Below, one piece after another: positions 5,295 to 12,051 of a stretch of 12,051 nt of DNA. The stretch's first letter is position 1, and the number at the start of each line of letters is the position of its first letter. Source of the DNA: an uncultured Bacilli bacterium. GTDB taxonomy: Bacteria > Bacillota_I > Bacilli_A > RF39 > UBA660. The notes below the pieces were generated by a model. The model worked only from the letters and a program-made list of their open reading frames with translations. It was not told where the DNA came from and ran no database searches. Where the stretch lies: positions 1 to 12,051 of the forward strand of contig CANQOD010000023.1 in NCBI GenBank assembly GCA_947625395.1, written 5' to 3'. The translations under genes and the position numbers were made by a program.

Positions 5295-6398
5295 TTATTT
5301 TTGTCGTTTTGCTTTCCTAATTGTCAATTCTACCTTCTTTTTGAGTGCTCCTGTCCTTTCAGGAATCTTCTCAGAAATAATCGATGTATGAAAAACAAAC
5401 CATACAGTTAAAATGAAGATGACGAGATAAATCACTCTTCCAACGATAGGATCTTTTAATACATAAAAGATGGAAGCCATCGCAAATAATATATTAATGC
5501 CATAAATAATAAGCACGGTAGTCCGTTGAGAAAAGTGCATTCCAAGAAGTTGGTGATGAATATGTTCCCGGTCAGGAGAAAATGGGGCTTGGTGTCGTAA
5601 CAGTCTTCTTACGATTGCACAAAACGTATCCAGCATTGGAATTGCAATAACCATAAGAGGAACAAATAACGATGTCAAAGCAGCTCCTTTAAATTCTAGC
5701 AGTGAAATAATAGAAATCGTGAAGCCCATAAACATCGAACAATCTCCAGCAAAAATTTTAGCGGGATAAAAATTGTGGACTAGAAAGCCCAGTGTTGCCC
5801 CAAGCATAATGAACGTTAAAAGCATAACTAACGTTCCACTGCGGCCTTGGAAAAAACCAATGATACCAATCGTCAGATAGAAAATAGCACTGATTCCTCC
5901 AGAAAGTCCATCCAGCCCATCAATTAAATTAATAACATTCGTGCAGGCCACAATAAATAAAATAGTTAATGGATAGGACCAAATACCAAAGTCAAAATTA
6001 AAGCCAAAAGCCGTTACATTGTTGAGCAAAATATTTCCATAAAACACAATAATACACGCCGCGATGCATTGTCCTAATAGCTTATGAGATGCACGAATAG
6101 AATGAATATCATCAATAATTCCTGTTAAAATAATGATGAAACTAGCAATCAAAATCGAATTCATTTGAATACTATGTTCTCCAAAAAGAATATAGCCAAA
6201 TAAAAATCCTAAAAAAATGCCAACGCCACCCAATTTAGGAATGGTTGTTTTATGAATATGTCGATGATGCTCATCAGAACGTGGTACATCCACTGCCCCA
6301 ATATGAAAAGCAATTTTTTTCATCAGCGGCATTATTATAGCAGTAAATAAAAAAGTTACTCCTACAATCTTTATCGTTTCTAATATTTCTGCTCGCAT
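5295..6398 (-). CDS. tagO: TagO/WecA-like undecaprenyl-phosphate sugar-1-phosphate transferase
   Basis: Moves a sugar-1-phosphate, probably GlcNAc-1-P, from UDP-sugar to undecaprenyl phosphate. This is the first step of wall teichoic acid or another wall polysaccharide. It is a polytopic membrane protein of 367 residues. Family motifs: PKLGG after a His-rich loop (about 42-58), GIIDDI (Asp96, Asp97), NLIDGLDGL (Asn157, Asp160, Asp163), AGDCSMFMGF (Asp219) and PDREHIHHQLL (279-282). The Asp219 motif is one residue shorter than the usual GDxGSxFLG. The C-terminus is basic and cytoplasmic. The reading frame is open to 6446, but the upstream part contains the promoter. ATG at 6398, with GAGGTGGG in front, is therefore the real start. 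WecA/TagO is preferred over MraY because of the HIHH motif and the lack of a nearby mraY context. Confidence 0.88.
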   Translation of the reverse strand: MRAEILETIKIVGVTFLFTAIIMPLMKKIAFHIGAVDVPRSDEHHRHIHKTTIPKLGGVGIFLGFLFGYILFGEHSIQMNSILIASFIIILTGIIDDIHSIRASHKLLGQCIAACIIVFYGNILLNNVTAFGFNFDFGIWSYPLTILFIVACTNVINLIDGLDGLSGGISAIFYLTIGIIGFFQGRSGTLVMLLTFIMLGATLGFLVHNFYPAKIFAGDCSMFMGFTISIISLLEFKGAALTSLFVPLMVIAIPMLDTFCAIVRRLLRHQAPFSPDREHIHHQLLGMHFSQRTTVLIIYGINILFAMASIFYVLKDPIVGRVIYLVIFILTVWFVFHTSIISEKIPERTGALKKKVELTIRKAKRQK

Positions 6399-6417
6399 AA
6401 CCCACCTCATTTTTACC

Positions 6418-6446
6418 ATTATATCAAACTTTAGAAAAGTGTGCAA
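6418..6446 (-). promoter_or_regulatory. tagO promoter
   Basis: TTGCAC (6446-6441), a 17-base spacer and TATAAT (6423-6418), with TG one base before the -10. This is the best promoter in the window. The -35 overlaps the end of the eno terminator T-run. It shows that the tagO-like gene is transcribed separately and that the start cannot be at 6446. Confidence 0.85.
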
Positions 6447-6479
6447 AAAAGAAGAACTATTTTGAAACTAGTTCTTCTT
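6445..6479 (-). terminator. Intrinsic terminator of eno, containing its stop codon
   Basis: AAGAAGAACTA (6479-6469) and TAGTTCTTCTT (6459-6449) make a perfect 11-base stem with a 9-base loop, followed by a T-run. The TAG stop codon of eno is the first triplet of the 3' arm. Confidence 0.85.
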
Positions 6480-7686
6480 CAATGCGCATTAATTGATTGT
6501 ATTTACAGATACGGTCCGTTCTCGACATAGAGCCTGTTTTAATCTGCCCAAGTGAGAGACCAACAGCCAAGTCAGCAATCGTGGTGTCCTCTGTTTCACC
6601 AGAACGGTGAGAAATAATCGTGCGATAATGATTTTTTCGTGCCAAGGCAATTGTATCTAGCGTTTCCGTCACAGTGCCTATTTGATTGACCTTTAAAAGA
6701 ATCGCATTTCCAGCATGTAAATCAATGCCTTTTTGCAAGCATTCTTGATTCGTAACAAATAAGTCATCCCCTACCAATTGAATCTTGTTTCCTAACCGTT
6801 CTGTGATTTTTTGGAAACCTGCCCAATCATTCTCATCGACTGGATCTTCGATAGAAACAATCGGATACCGAGAAACCAATGTTTCATAAAAATCAATCAA
6901 TTCATCGGTGGTTAAACTTTTTCCCTCACCAGCAAGTTCGTAACGTCCATCTTTATAAAATTCACTTGCAGCAACATCAATAGCGAGTGAAACGTCTTTT
7001 CCAGCAATGTATCCTGCCCGTTGAATCGCTTCAAGAATCAACTCAAATCCTTCTTGATTGCTTTCTAAATCAGGAGCAAATCCTCCCTCATCGCCAACAC
7101 CTGTAGATAATCCTTTTTCTTTTAAAACCTCTTTTAAAGCATGAAAAACTTCAGCTCCTACTCGTACTCTTTCATGAAGCGTATCTCGATTAGGGATAAT
7201 CATGAATTCTTGAAAATCTAAGCGATTATCCGCATGCGCACCACCATTTAAAATATTCATCATTGGAACAGGCATTGTATATGCATTTCCAAGATAACGA
7301 TAAAGGGGAACACCAGCTTGTTGCGCTGCCGCTTTTAAACAAGCCAAAGAAATTCCTAAAATTGCATTCGCGCCATATTTGCTTTTCGTTTTCGTTCCAT
7401 CAAAAGCAATCATTTTTCGGTCGATTTCTTCTTGTTGTTCAACATCCATTCCAAGAAGCAGTTCTTGTAAAGGCCCATTCACATGCTCAACTGCTTTTAA
7501 AACACCTTTTCCTTGATAGCGACTTTCATGGTCCCTTAATTCTAAAGCTTCTCTTTCTCCTGTTGAAGCACCACTTGGAACCGCAGCACGACCCATGATG
7601 CTATTTTCCAAAATAACATCTACTTCAACAGTAGGATTTCCCCTTGAATCTAGTATTTCGCGACCGATAATCTTTTTAATTTTCAT
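6457..7686 (-). CDS. eno: Enolase (phosphopyruvate hydratase), short C-terminus
   Basis: Converts 2-phosphoglycerate to phosphoenolpyruvate in glycolysis; cytoplasmic and magnesium-dependent. All key residues are seen: mobile loop SGASTGE (Ser41), GGAHADN (His151), QEF (Glu160), GDEGGFAPD (catalytic Glu200), metal ligands Asp237, Glu280 and Asp307, LLKVNQIGT (catalytic Lys332), SHRSGETED (360-368) and GQIKTG (Lys383). Length is 409 residues against about 430 for most bacterial enolases. The shortfall is mostly the C-terminus, which stops right after RIEEEL. Its ATG overlaps the murD stop (ATGA), with GGAGG from the end of murD as ribosome binding site, so the two are translationally coupled. 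Sitting with murD rather than in a glycolytic cluster is unusual, and a second enolase elsewhere is possible. Confidence 0.96.
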   Translation of the reverse strand: MKIKKIIGREILDSRGNPTVEVDVILENSIMGRAAVPSGASTGEREALELRDHESRYQGKGVLKAVEHVNGPLQELLLGMDVEQQEEIDRKMIAFDGTKTKSKYGANAILGISLACLKAAAQQAGVPLYRYLGNAYTMPVPMMNILNGGAHADNRLDFQEFMIIPNRDTLHERVRVGAEVFHALKEVLKEKGLSTGVGDEGGFAPDLESNQEGFELILEAIQRAGYIAGKDVSLAIDVAASEFYKDGRYELAGEGKSLTTDELIDFYETLVSRYPIVSIEDPVDENDWAGFQKITERLGNKIQLVGDDLFVTNQECLQKGIDLHAGNAILLKVNQIGTVTETLDTIALARKNHYRTIISHRSGETEDTTIADLAVGLSLGQIKTGSMSRTDRICKYNQLMRIEEELVSK

Positions 7687-9059
7687 TGATTTGCCTCCTC
7701 CAATTTTTCTTTCTCTTGCAAAGTATGCACATATTCTTTAAATTCATCGCCTCGATCTTCACATTTTTCATATTGGTCCCAAGATGCAGAGGCCGGAGAT
7801 AATAAAACAACATCCCCCTCTTGCCCCAACTCAACACATTTGGGAAAAGCTTCCTTTAGCGTTTCAAAAATATACGTTGGAAGATGTAATTTAGAACCAT
7901 ATTCAAACACACGATTTCGACAAGTTCCAAGCCCAACAATGGCTTTTACATGTTTCATATAAGGCGTTAAGTCCTCAAAGTTTTGTCCTCTTTCCATTCC
8001 TCCTAAAAGGAGAATTATCGGCTCTTGAAAAGAAGATAATGCAATTTGACTACATTTAATATTGGTTGCTTCTGTATCATTATAATATTGTACCCCTTTT
8101 ACTGTCCCAACATATTCTAGTCGATGTTCCACACCTTTAAAGTTTTGAAGCACTTTTGTGATACATTCTTTTGGAACAGCAAACTCTTTCGCAATCATCA
8201 CAGCACCCATGATATTTTCCATATTATGAATTCCTTTAAGCCGAATTTGGTCTTGGTCAATGATTTTCTCATCATAATAATAAATGGCATTCTCTTTTAA
8301 GTAACAGCCATTAATTTCATTTTGACTGGAAAAATATTTCGTTTGAGAAGAAATACCCTCTAATTTTTTTATGACATCGCGATTTTCTATATTTAAAATC
8401 GCAATATCATCTTTCGTTTGTTGATAAAACATTTTTGCTTTCGCATCCTGATAAGCTTCATAACTTCCAAAAAAATCAATATGTGCTTCCGAAAAATTTG
8501 TAACTAAGCCAATGTGGGGATGAAAGGCATGAAAGTTAGCACCTTGTTGACAAGAAACTTCCATTACAATCACGTCATTTGGCTTTAAATCTTTCAGTAA
8601 GCTACAAAGAGGATAACCAATATTTCCCCCTAAGTGAACACGACCGGGGAAGGCTTCTTTTAAAATTTCATAAGTCAGTGTTGTCGTGGTCGTCTTCCCA
8701 TTGGTGCCAGTGATGCCTACTAACGTAACGTCTTTTGGCAACAAATGGTAAGCAACTTCTACTTCATTCCAAACTGGAATATGAAGCTCTTCTGCCTTTT
8801 GAACATAAGGATGGTGATTCGGTATCCCTGGATTTTTAACAAGATAATCAAAACTCTCATCAAATAAATCATCCGGATGACTTCCAAAAATACAATGAAC
8901 TCCTAATTTTCGCAGTTCTTCTACTTGTTCTTTCTTTTGCTTGGCTTCTTCTTTTTGGTCGTTTAAAATAACTTTCGCCCCTTGTTCAATCAATACTTTT
9001 GCAGCTTCATAACCACTGCGAGCCATGCCTAAAATCAAAATTTTTTTATCCAAGAACAT
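7683..9059 (-). CDS. murD: UDP-N-acetylmuramoyl-L-alanine:D-glutamate ligase
   Basis: Adds D-glutamate to UDP-MurNAc-L-Ala in the cytoplasmic phase of peptidoglycan synthesis. The 458 residues follow the Mur ligase plan. An N-terminal UDP-binding domain (KKILILGMARSG) comes first. The ATPase domain has P-loop GTNGKTT (118-124), VMEVSCQQ, NFSEAHIDFFGS and YQDAKAK, whose lysine is the likely carbamylated one. The C-terminal domain has GVEHRLEYV, YNDTEATN, LLGGMERGQNF and LLSPASASWDQYEKCEDRGDEF (split by family blocks). In NDTEATN a glutamate (330) stands where most MurD have lysine (NDSKATN). ATG at 9059 is chosen because AGGAGTG lies just upstream; the frame opens at a GTG (9068) that is part of that site. 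The gene overlaps eno by 4 bases. Confidence 0.95.
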   Translation of the reverse strand: MFLDKKILILGMARSGYEAAKVLIEQGAKVILNDQKEEAKQKKEQVEELRKLGVHCIFGSHPDDLFDESFDYLVKNPGIPNHHPYVQKAEELHIPVWNEVEVAYHLLPKDVTLVGITGTNGKTTTTTLTYEILKEAFPGRVHLGGNIGYPLCSLLKDLKPNDVIVMEVSCQQGANFHAFHPHIGLVTNFSEAHIDFFGSYEAYQDAKAKMFYQQTKDDIAILNIENRDVIKKLEGISSQTKYFSSQNEINGCYLKENAIYYYDEKIIDQDQIRLKGIHNMENIMGAVMIAKEFAVPKECITKVLQNFKGVEHRLEYVGTVKGVQYYNDTEATNIKCSQIALSSFQEPIILLLGGMERGQNFEDLTPYMKHVKAIVGLGTCRNRVFEYGSKLHLPTYIFETLKEAFPKCVELGQEGDVVLLSPASASWDQYEKCEDRGDEFKEYVHTLQEKEKLEEANQ

Positions 9060-9078
9060 TTCTATCACTCCTACTTCT

Positions 9079-9084
9079 ATTATA
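9079..9084 (-). promoter_or_regulatory. murD-eno promoter, -10 box
   Basis: TATAAT on the minus strand, about 20 bases upstream of the murD start. No good -35 at 16-18 bases. It lies back to back with the femABX promoter in the 100-base divergent region. Confidence 0.5.
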
Positions 9085-9128
9085 CTATGTTTTAGCCTGT
9101 TTTAAATCTTTTTTTATCAATAAAAATA

Positions 9129-9137
9129 TGTTATAAT
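9129..9137 (+). promoter_or_regulatory. femABX promoter, extended -10
   Basis: TGTTATAAT is a perfect -10 with the TGn extension, 24 bases upstream of ATG. The expected -35 position is a T-run. The ribosome binding site AAGGAGGAG follows at 9148-9156. Confidence 0.65.
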
Positions 9138-9160
9138 CAATCATAGAAAGGAGGAGCCTT

Positions 9161-10456
9161 ATGCAAATTATCACATTGACTCCTGAAGCATTTCAAAATT
9201 ATGCAACGAAACATCGCTACCGTAATTTTTACCAAACTGTTGCTTATGGAAACACAATGAAAACAAATGGTTATGATATCCATTATCTTGGCTTTTTAGA
9301 TGACCAAGAAAAGTTAATAGGCGCTTCTTTGATTATTTTTAAAGAGGTTTTTATGAATAACAAAATGGCATATGCTCCTCGAGGAATGCTCTTTGACTAT
9401 GGAAATGTTACTTTGCTCCAAGAACTGATGACCAAACTGAAAAAGCTCTTATCAAAGCAAGGATTTATGTCCTTAAAAATAGACCCTTTTATTCCCGTCA
9501 ACATTCGTTCTAAAAATGGCACTATTTTAAACAGCAATCATGAAGCTGGAATCATTTTAGAAAATTTAAAAGCTTGTGGGTTTCAATATCATGGTAGTAA
9601 TCTCTATTTTGAAACAGAAAAGCCTCGTTTTGAAGCCATTGTAACTTTAAATAAAGATATTAAAATGATTTTCAATTCTTTTGATAAGCGAACACGTTAT
9701 AAAATAAAAAAAGCCATGCGAAGTGGGGTTGAAATTGAAAAAGGAGAAGAAAAAGATATTGATGCTTTCTATGAATTTGTGAAGCGAAAATACACAAGAA
9801 AGCTGTCTTACTATCAAGATTTGTGGAAAAATTTTCAAGACAACATGACACTTTATTTTGCAAAATTAAATACAGAAACATTTGTTGTCAACAGTAAAAA
9901 ACTCTATGAAAAAGAAATGGACCACAACGAATTTTTGAATAAAAAAATCCAAGACAGCACAATCACAGGAAAGAAAAAACAAGTATTTTTGAATCAAAAA
10001 ATGGAATCAGACAAACTCCTAAATACCTATAAAAACAATATGGTTTGGGCAACTTCTTTATTAAAAGAACATCCAAATGGCATGATTATTGGCGCCGCTT
10101 TAACGCTAGATTTTGACCAAGCACGATACATGATTATTGAGGGATTCCATCCAAAATACAAAGAGTTGAATTCTAATTATTTAATGAAATGGCGAATGAT
10201 GGAAGATGCTAAACAGAAAAATTATAAATACATCAATTTTAATGGAATTTCCGGCTCTTTTGAAAATGCAGGTAAATATCAAGGTTTAAATGAGATGAAA
10301 CTTGGTTACAATGCAGTTGTCACTGAATTCATTGGAGAATTTGATTATACAATTAATAATTTAACATACAATTTATATAAGAACTTTAACAAAGATAAAG
10401 CTCAAAAAAGCACACCACAAAAAGAGCAAAAGAAAGACAAGAAAAAAGAAGCTTAA
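9161..10456 (+). CDS. FemABX-family peptidoglycan bridge aminoacyltransferase
   Basis: Enzymes of this family move an amino acid from aminoacyl-tRNA to the side chain of lipid-linked or soluble muramyl peptide, building the interpeptide bridge. The 431 residues show two GNAT-like lobes. The first has YAPRGMLFDY (71-80) and SLKIDPF (104-110). The second includes FDKRTRYKIKKAMRSGVEI (174-192) and, later, YMIIEGFHPKYKELNSNYLMKW and INFNGISGSF...YQGLNEMKLGY (323-383). Between them a charged helical stretch (about 245-292) fits the coiled-coil arm of FemA. The last 20 residues are a lysine-rich tail. The gene diverges from murD, which supports a cell-wall role. Which amino acid it adds (Gly, Ala or Ser) and the bridge position cannot be read from the sequence, so no symbol is given. 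Confidence 0.92.
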   Translation: MQIITLTPEAFQNYATKHRYRNFYQTVAYGNTMKTNGYDIHYLGFLDDQEKLIGASLIIFKEVFMNNKMAYAPRGMLFDYGNVTLLQELMTKLKKLLSKQGFMSLKIDPFIPVNIRSKNGTILNSNHEAGIILENLKACGFQYHGSNLYFETEKPRFEAIVTLNKDIKMIFNSFDKRTRYKIKKAMRSGVEIEKGEEKDIDAFYEFVKRKYTRKLSYYQDLWKNFQDNMTLYFAKLNTETFVVNSKKLYEKEMDHNEFLNKKIQDSTITGKKKQVFLNQKMESDKLLNTYKNNMVWATSLLKEHPNGMIIGAALTLDFDQARYMIIEGFHPKYKELNSNYLMKWRMMEDAKQKNYKYINFNGISGSFENAGKYQGLNEMKLGYNAVVTEFIGEFDYTINNLTYNLYKNFNKDKAQKSTPQKEQKKDKKKEA

Positions 10457-10524
10457 TCAAAATGGAAACTGCACCCCATTTCTTGAACAAAGAAAGGTGC
10501 TTCCTCCATTTGCTAGCTTCTTTT
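10444..10524. terminator. Long two-way terminator hairpin between convergent genes
   Basis: Four stems stack into one hairpin: 10444-10453/10515-10524 (10 pairs), 10460-10466/10505-10511 (7), 10471-10475/10496-10500 (5) and 10479-10484/10490-10495 (6), with a 5-base loop. T-rich runs follow on both strands. It covers the last codons of the femABX gene and reaches into the stop codon of the opposing gene. Confidence 0.75.
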
Positions 10525-11134
10525 ATTTTGTAAACTCTAATGATTTTAAGGTATACGAACAAATCGCATCCCACTCTTTACTGCGCTCACTAGGATATTT
10601 GAAATCTACCATGGTCGCCTTATCATTCATTGAAAAAAAGAGGACATGATGGAGTTCTTTTGTCGTATCATTTTGTATCGTATAGTTGAGCTTTGCCACA
10701 CTTTTATTTTGCACGGTTACAATTTCATCCGTTGTAAATTCCGCTCCACCAACCGTTGTTTTATAATTATCGACAAAAGCACGCAATGTTTCATTAGTAA
10801 GCGCATCACTAGCTGCATGAACAAACAATTCTACATCCATTTCATCATTGGTAAAAATCAATCCTGGTTTAAACTGATTTGTATAACGACGATTCACTTC
10901 ATCATCGCTCATTTCTACAAAGAGTTCAGGAATCTTTAAGATAAACTCTTGATTAACACGATATTTTTTAAAGGTCACTTCTTCGCCATGATATTTGATT
11001 TTTTCTTCCTGTGTAAGTTCATTTTTTGGCTTTGAAGTTTTTTCATTGTCTTTAGCAAAGATGAAATATAAAGCAATAGCGACAGCAAAAACAATAATAA
11101 CTGAACTGATAATGATGATTTTTTTCTTCTTCAT
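10523..11134 (-). CDS. Unrecognised membrane-anchored extracellular protein
   Basis: I do not recognise the family. The 203 residues begin with MKKKK and one hydrophobic segment (about 6-27), then a charged linker (28-45), then a soluble domain (about 46-203). With the lysines inside, the domain should lie outside the membrane. There is no lipobox cysteine, so it is not a lipoprotein. The ending, with MVDFKYPSERSKEWDAIC and a final SLEF, resembles small outer-surface domains of the DcrB/PsbP fold type, but that is only an impression. The ribosome binding site AAAGGAG is 6 bases from ATG. It lies 50 bases after tuf on the same strand with the tuf terminator between, so expression may depend on read-through. 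Confidence 0.8.
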   Translation of the reverse strand: MKKKKIIIISSVIIVFAVAIALYFIFAKDNEKTSKPKNELTQEEKIKYHGEEVTFKKYRVNQEFILKIPELFVEMSDDEVNRRYTNQFKPGLIFTNDEMDVELFVHAASDALTNETLRAFVDNYKTTVGGAEFTTDEIVTVQNKSVAKLNYTIQNDTTKELHHVLFFSMNDKATMVDFKYPSERSKEWDAICSYTLKSLEFTK

Positions 11135-11149
11135 AGAATCTCCTTTAAA

Positions 11150-11175
11150 AGAAAAAGGGACTTAATAAAGCCCCT
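11150..11175 (-). terminator. Intrinsic terminator of tuf
   Basis: On the minus strand AGGGGCTT (11175-11168) pairs with AAGTCCCT (11163-11156) across the 4-base loop TATT, with one G-U pair, followed by TTTTTC. It begins 10 bases past the tuf stop. Confidence 0.85.
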
Positions 11176-11184
11176 CCTGAAAAA

Positions 11185-12051
11185 TTATTCAACGATTTCT
11201 GAAACAACTCCGGCACCAACTGTACGTCCACCCTCACGGATAGAGAACTTAGTACCTTTTTCAATTGCGATTGGGTGGATTAACTCAACATCAATTGAAA
11301 CATTGTCTCCAGGCATAACCATTTCTACACCCTCTGGTAAAGTAATGACACCTGTTACGTCTGTTGTTCTAAAATAGAACTGAGGACGATAGTTTGTGAA
11401 GAATGGAGTATGACGTCCACCCTCTTCTTTAGATAGAACATAAACTTCAGCTTTGAACTTGTTATGTGGATGAACACTTCCTGGTTTCGCAAGAACTTGT
11501 CCACGTTCAACTTGTTCACGAGAGATTCCACGAAGTAATACTCCGGCATTATCTCCTGCTTCTGCGAAGTCTAATTGTTTACGGAACATTTCAATTCCAG
11601 TAACAACTGTCTTTTGGGTATCACGGATACCAACGATTTCAACTTCGTCATTTAATTTTAATGTACCACGTTCAACACGTCCTGTAACAACTGTACCACG
11701 TCCTGTGATAGTGAAGACATCTTCAATACTCATTAAGAATGGTTTTGTGTTGTCACGTTCAGGTGTTGGAATCCATTCGTCTACTGCATCCATTAATTCA
11801 TAGATAGCATCAACATACTTAGGGTCTCCTTCAAGAGCCTTAAGTGCTGAACCACGAATGATTGGAGTGTTATCTCCATCGTAGTCATAAGAACTTAATA
11901 AGTCACGGATTTCCATTTCTACTAAGTCTAATAACTCAGGGTCATCTACCATATCACATTTGTTCATGAATACGACCATACGAGGTACTCCAACTTGACG
12001 TGATAATAAGATGTGCTCACGAGTTTGTGCCATAGCACCATCTGTAGCTGC
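11185..12051 (-). CDS. tuf: Translation elongation factor EF-Tu, partial (5' end outside window)
   Basis: Carries aminoacyl-tRNA to the ribosome as a GTP complex. The window holds the last 288 codons plus stop; the frame runs open through 12051, so the N-terminal third with the P-loop and switch regions is missing. Seen are the G4 motif NKCD (in VVFMNKCDMVDD) and G5 (SALKALEG). Domain 2 follows (KPFLMSIEDVFTITGRGTVV and VERG). Domain 3 begins near FKAEVYVLSKEEGGRHTPFF and ends GGRTVGAGVVSEIVE. An internal ATG at 12033 is not the start, since ATDGAMAQTREH is normal mid-protein EF-Tu sequence. Its terminator lies just downstream. Confidence 0.98.
   Translation of the reverse strand, partial: AATDGAMAQTREHILLSRQVGVPRMVVFMNKCDMVDDPELLDLVEMEIRDLLSSYDYDGDNTPIIRGSALKALEGDPKYVDAIYELMDAVDEWIPTPERDNTKPFLMSIEDVFTITGRGTVVTGRVERGTLKLNDEVEIVGIRDTQKTVVTGIEMFRKQLDFAEAGDNAGVLLRGISREQVERGQVLAKPGSVHPHNKFKAEVYVLSKEEGGRHTPFFTNYRPQFYFRTTDVTGVITLPEGVEMVMPGDNVSIDVELIHPIAIEKGTKFSIREGGRTVGAGVVSEIVE

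Noticed and set aside
5138..5320. Plus-strand small gene across the agrA-tagO gap
   Set aside because: It runs through the tagO terminator and the ends of two real genes. The translation is low-complexity and has no supporting signals.
6399..6446. Longer N-terminus for the TagO-like protein from ATG 6446
   Set aside because: The added 16 codons contain the -35 and -10 of a near-consensus promoter and have no ribosome binding site, while ATG 6398 has a good one.
6411..6459. Frameshift hiding a normal enolase C-terminus
   Set aside because: Bases past the stop are a terminator and the tagO promoter. I saw no sequence resembling the enolase tail.
12031..12033. Start of EF-Tu at the ATG at 12033
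   Set aside because: The frame remains open to the window edge with normal EF-Tu residues before it. The protein from this ATG would lack the GTP-binding P-loop.
1..12051. CRISPR array, tRNA, rRNA, prophage attachment site or known riboswitch
   Set aside because: No regularly spaced repeats, cloverleaf sequences, rRNA-like stretches or riboswitch cores were recognised when reading both strands.

Overview
The window comes from a low-GC Gram-positive bacterium (Bacillota). The evidence is the AT-rich sequence, strong AGGAGG ribosome binding sites, a long-form HPF, an Agr-type peptide quorum-sensing locus, a TagO-like wall-polymer initiator and a FemABX peptidoglycan bridge enzyme. The Erysipelotrichia or a neighbouring class would fit, but that is an impression from protein style and was not tested.

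Layout. Bases 1-1286 hold an IS30-family insertion sequence with an intact DDE transposase; its right end lies a few bases beyond the stop codon of hpf. Bases 1289-2145 hold two minus-strand adaptation genes: hpf (ribosome hibernation) and a cold-shock protein gene. A non-coding stretch of about 240 bases follows, with possible regulatory repeats. Bases 2327-5187 form a complete agr-like locus in an unusual layout: agrB and a 39-residue agrD on the plus strand face agrA-agrC on the minus strand. The agrD gene is easily missed because it is so short. Bases 5295-9059 are a minus-strand block: murD and eno overlap by 4 bases, and a TagO/WecA-like gene follows from its own promoter. Diverging from murD is a FemABX-family gene (9161-10456). 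It converges on an unrecognised membrane-anchored protein gene (10523-11134), with a long two-way hairpin between them. The window ends inside tuf (EF-Tu), whose 5' part lies beyond base 12051.

How the genes work together. AgrB should cut and cyclise AgrD into an exported signal peptide, AgrC should sense it, and AgrA should turn on target promoters. MurD, the TagO-like enzyme and the FemABX protein serve three branches of envelope building: the stem peptide, a lipid-linked wall polymer and the interpeptide bridge. Enolase and EF-Tu are central housekeeping genes.

The most interesting content is the rearranged agr locus and its predicted pheromone (around NIGCVLWWF). A second feature is the repeated placement of terminator hairpins on top of stop codons (csp, eno, and the femABX/10523 pair). 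No tRNA, rRNA, CRISPR array or known riboswitch was seen.
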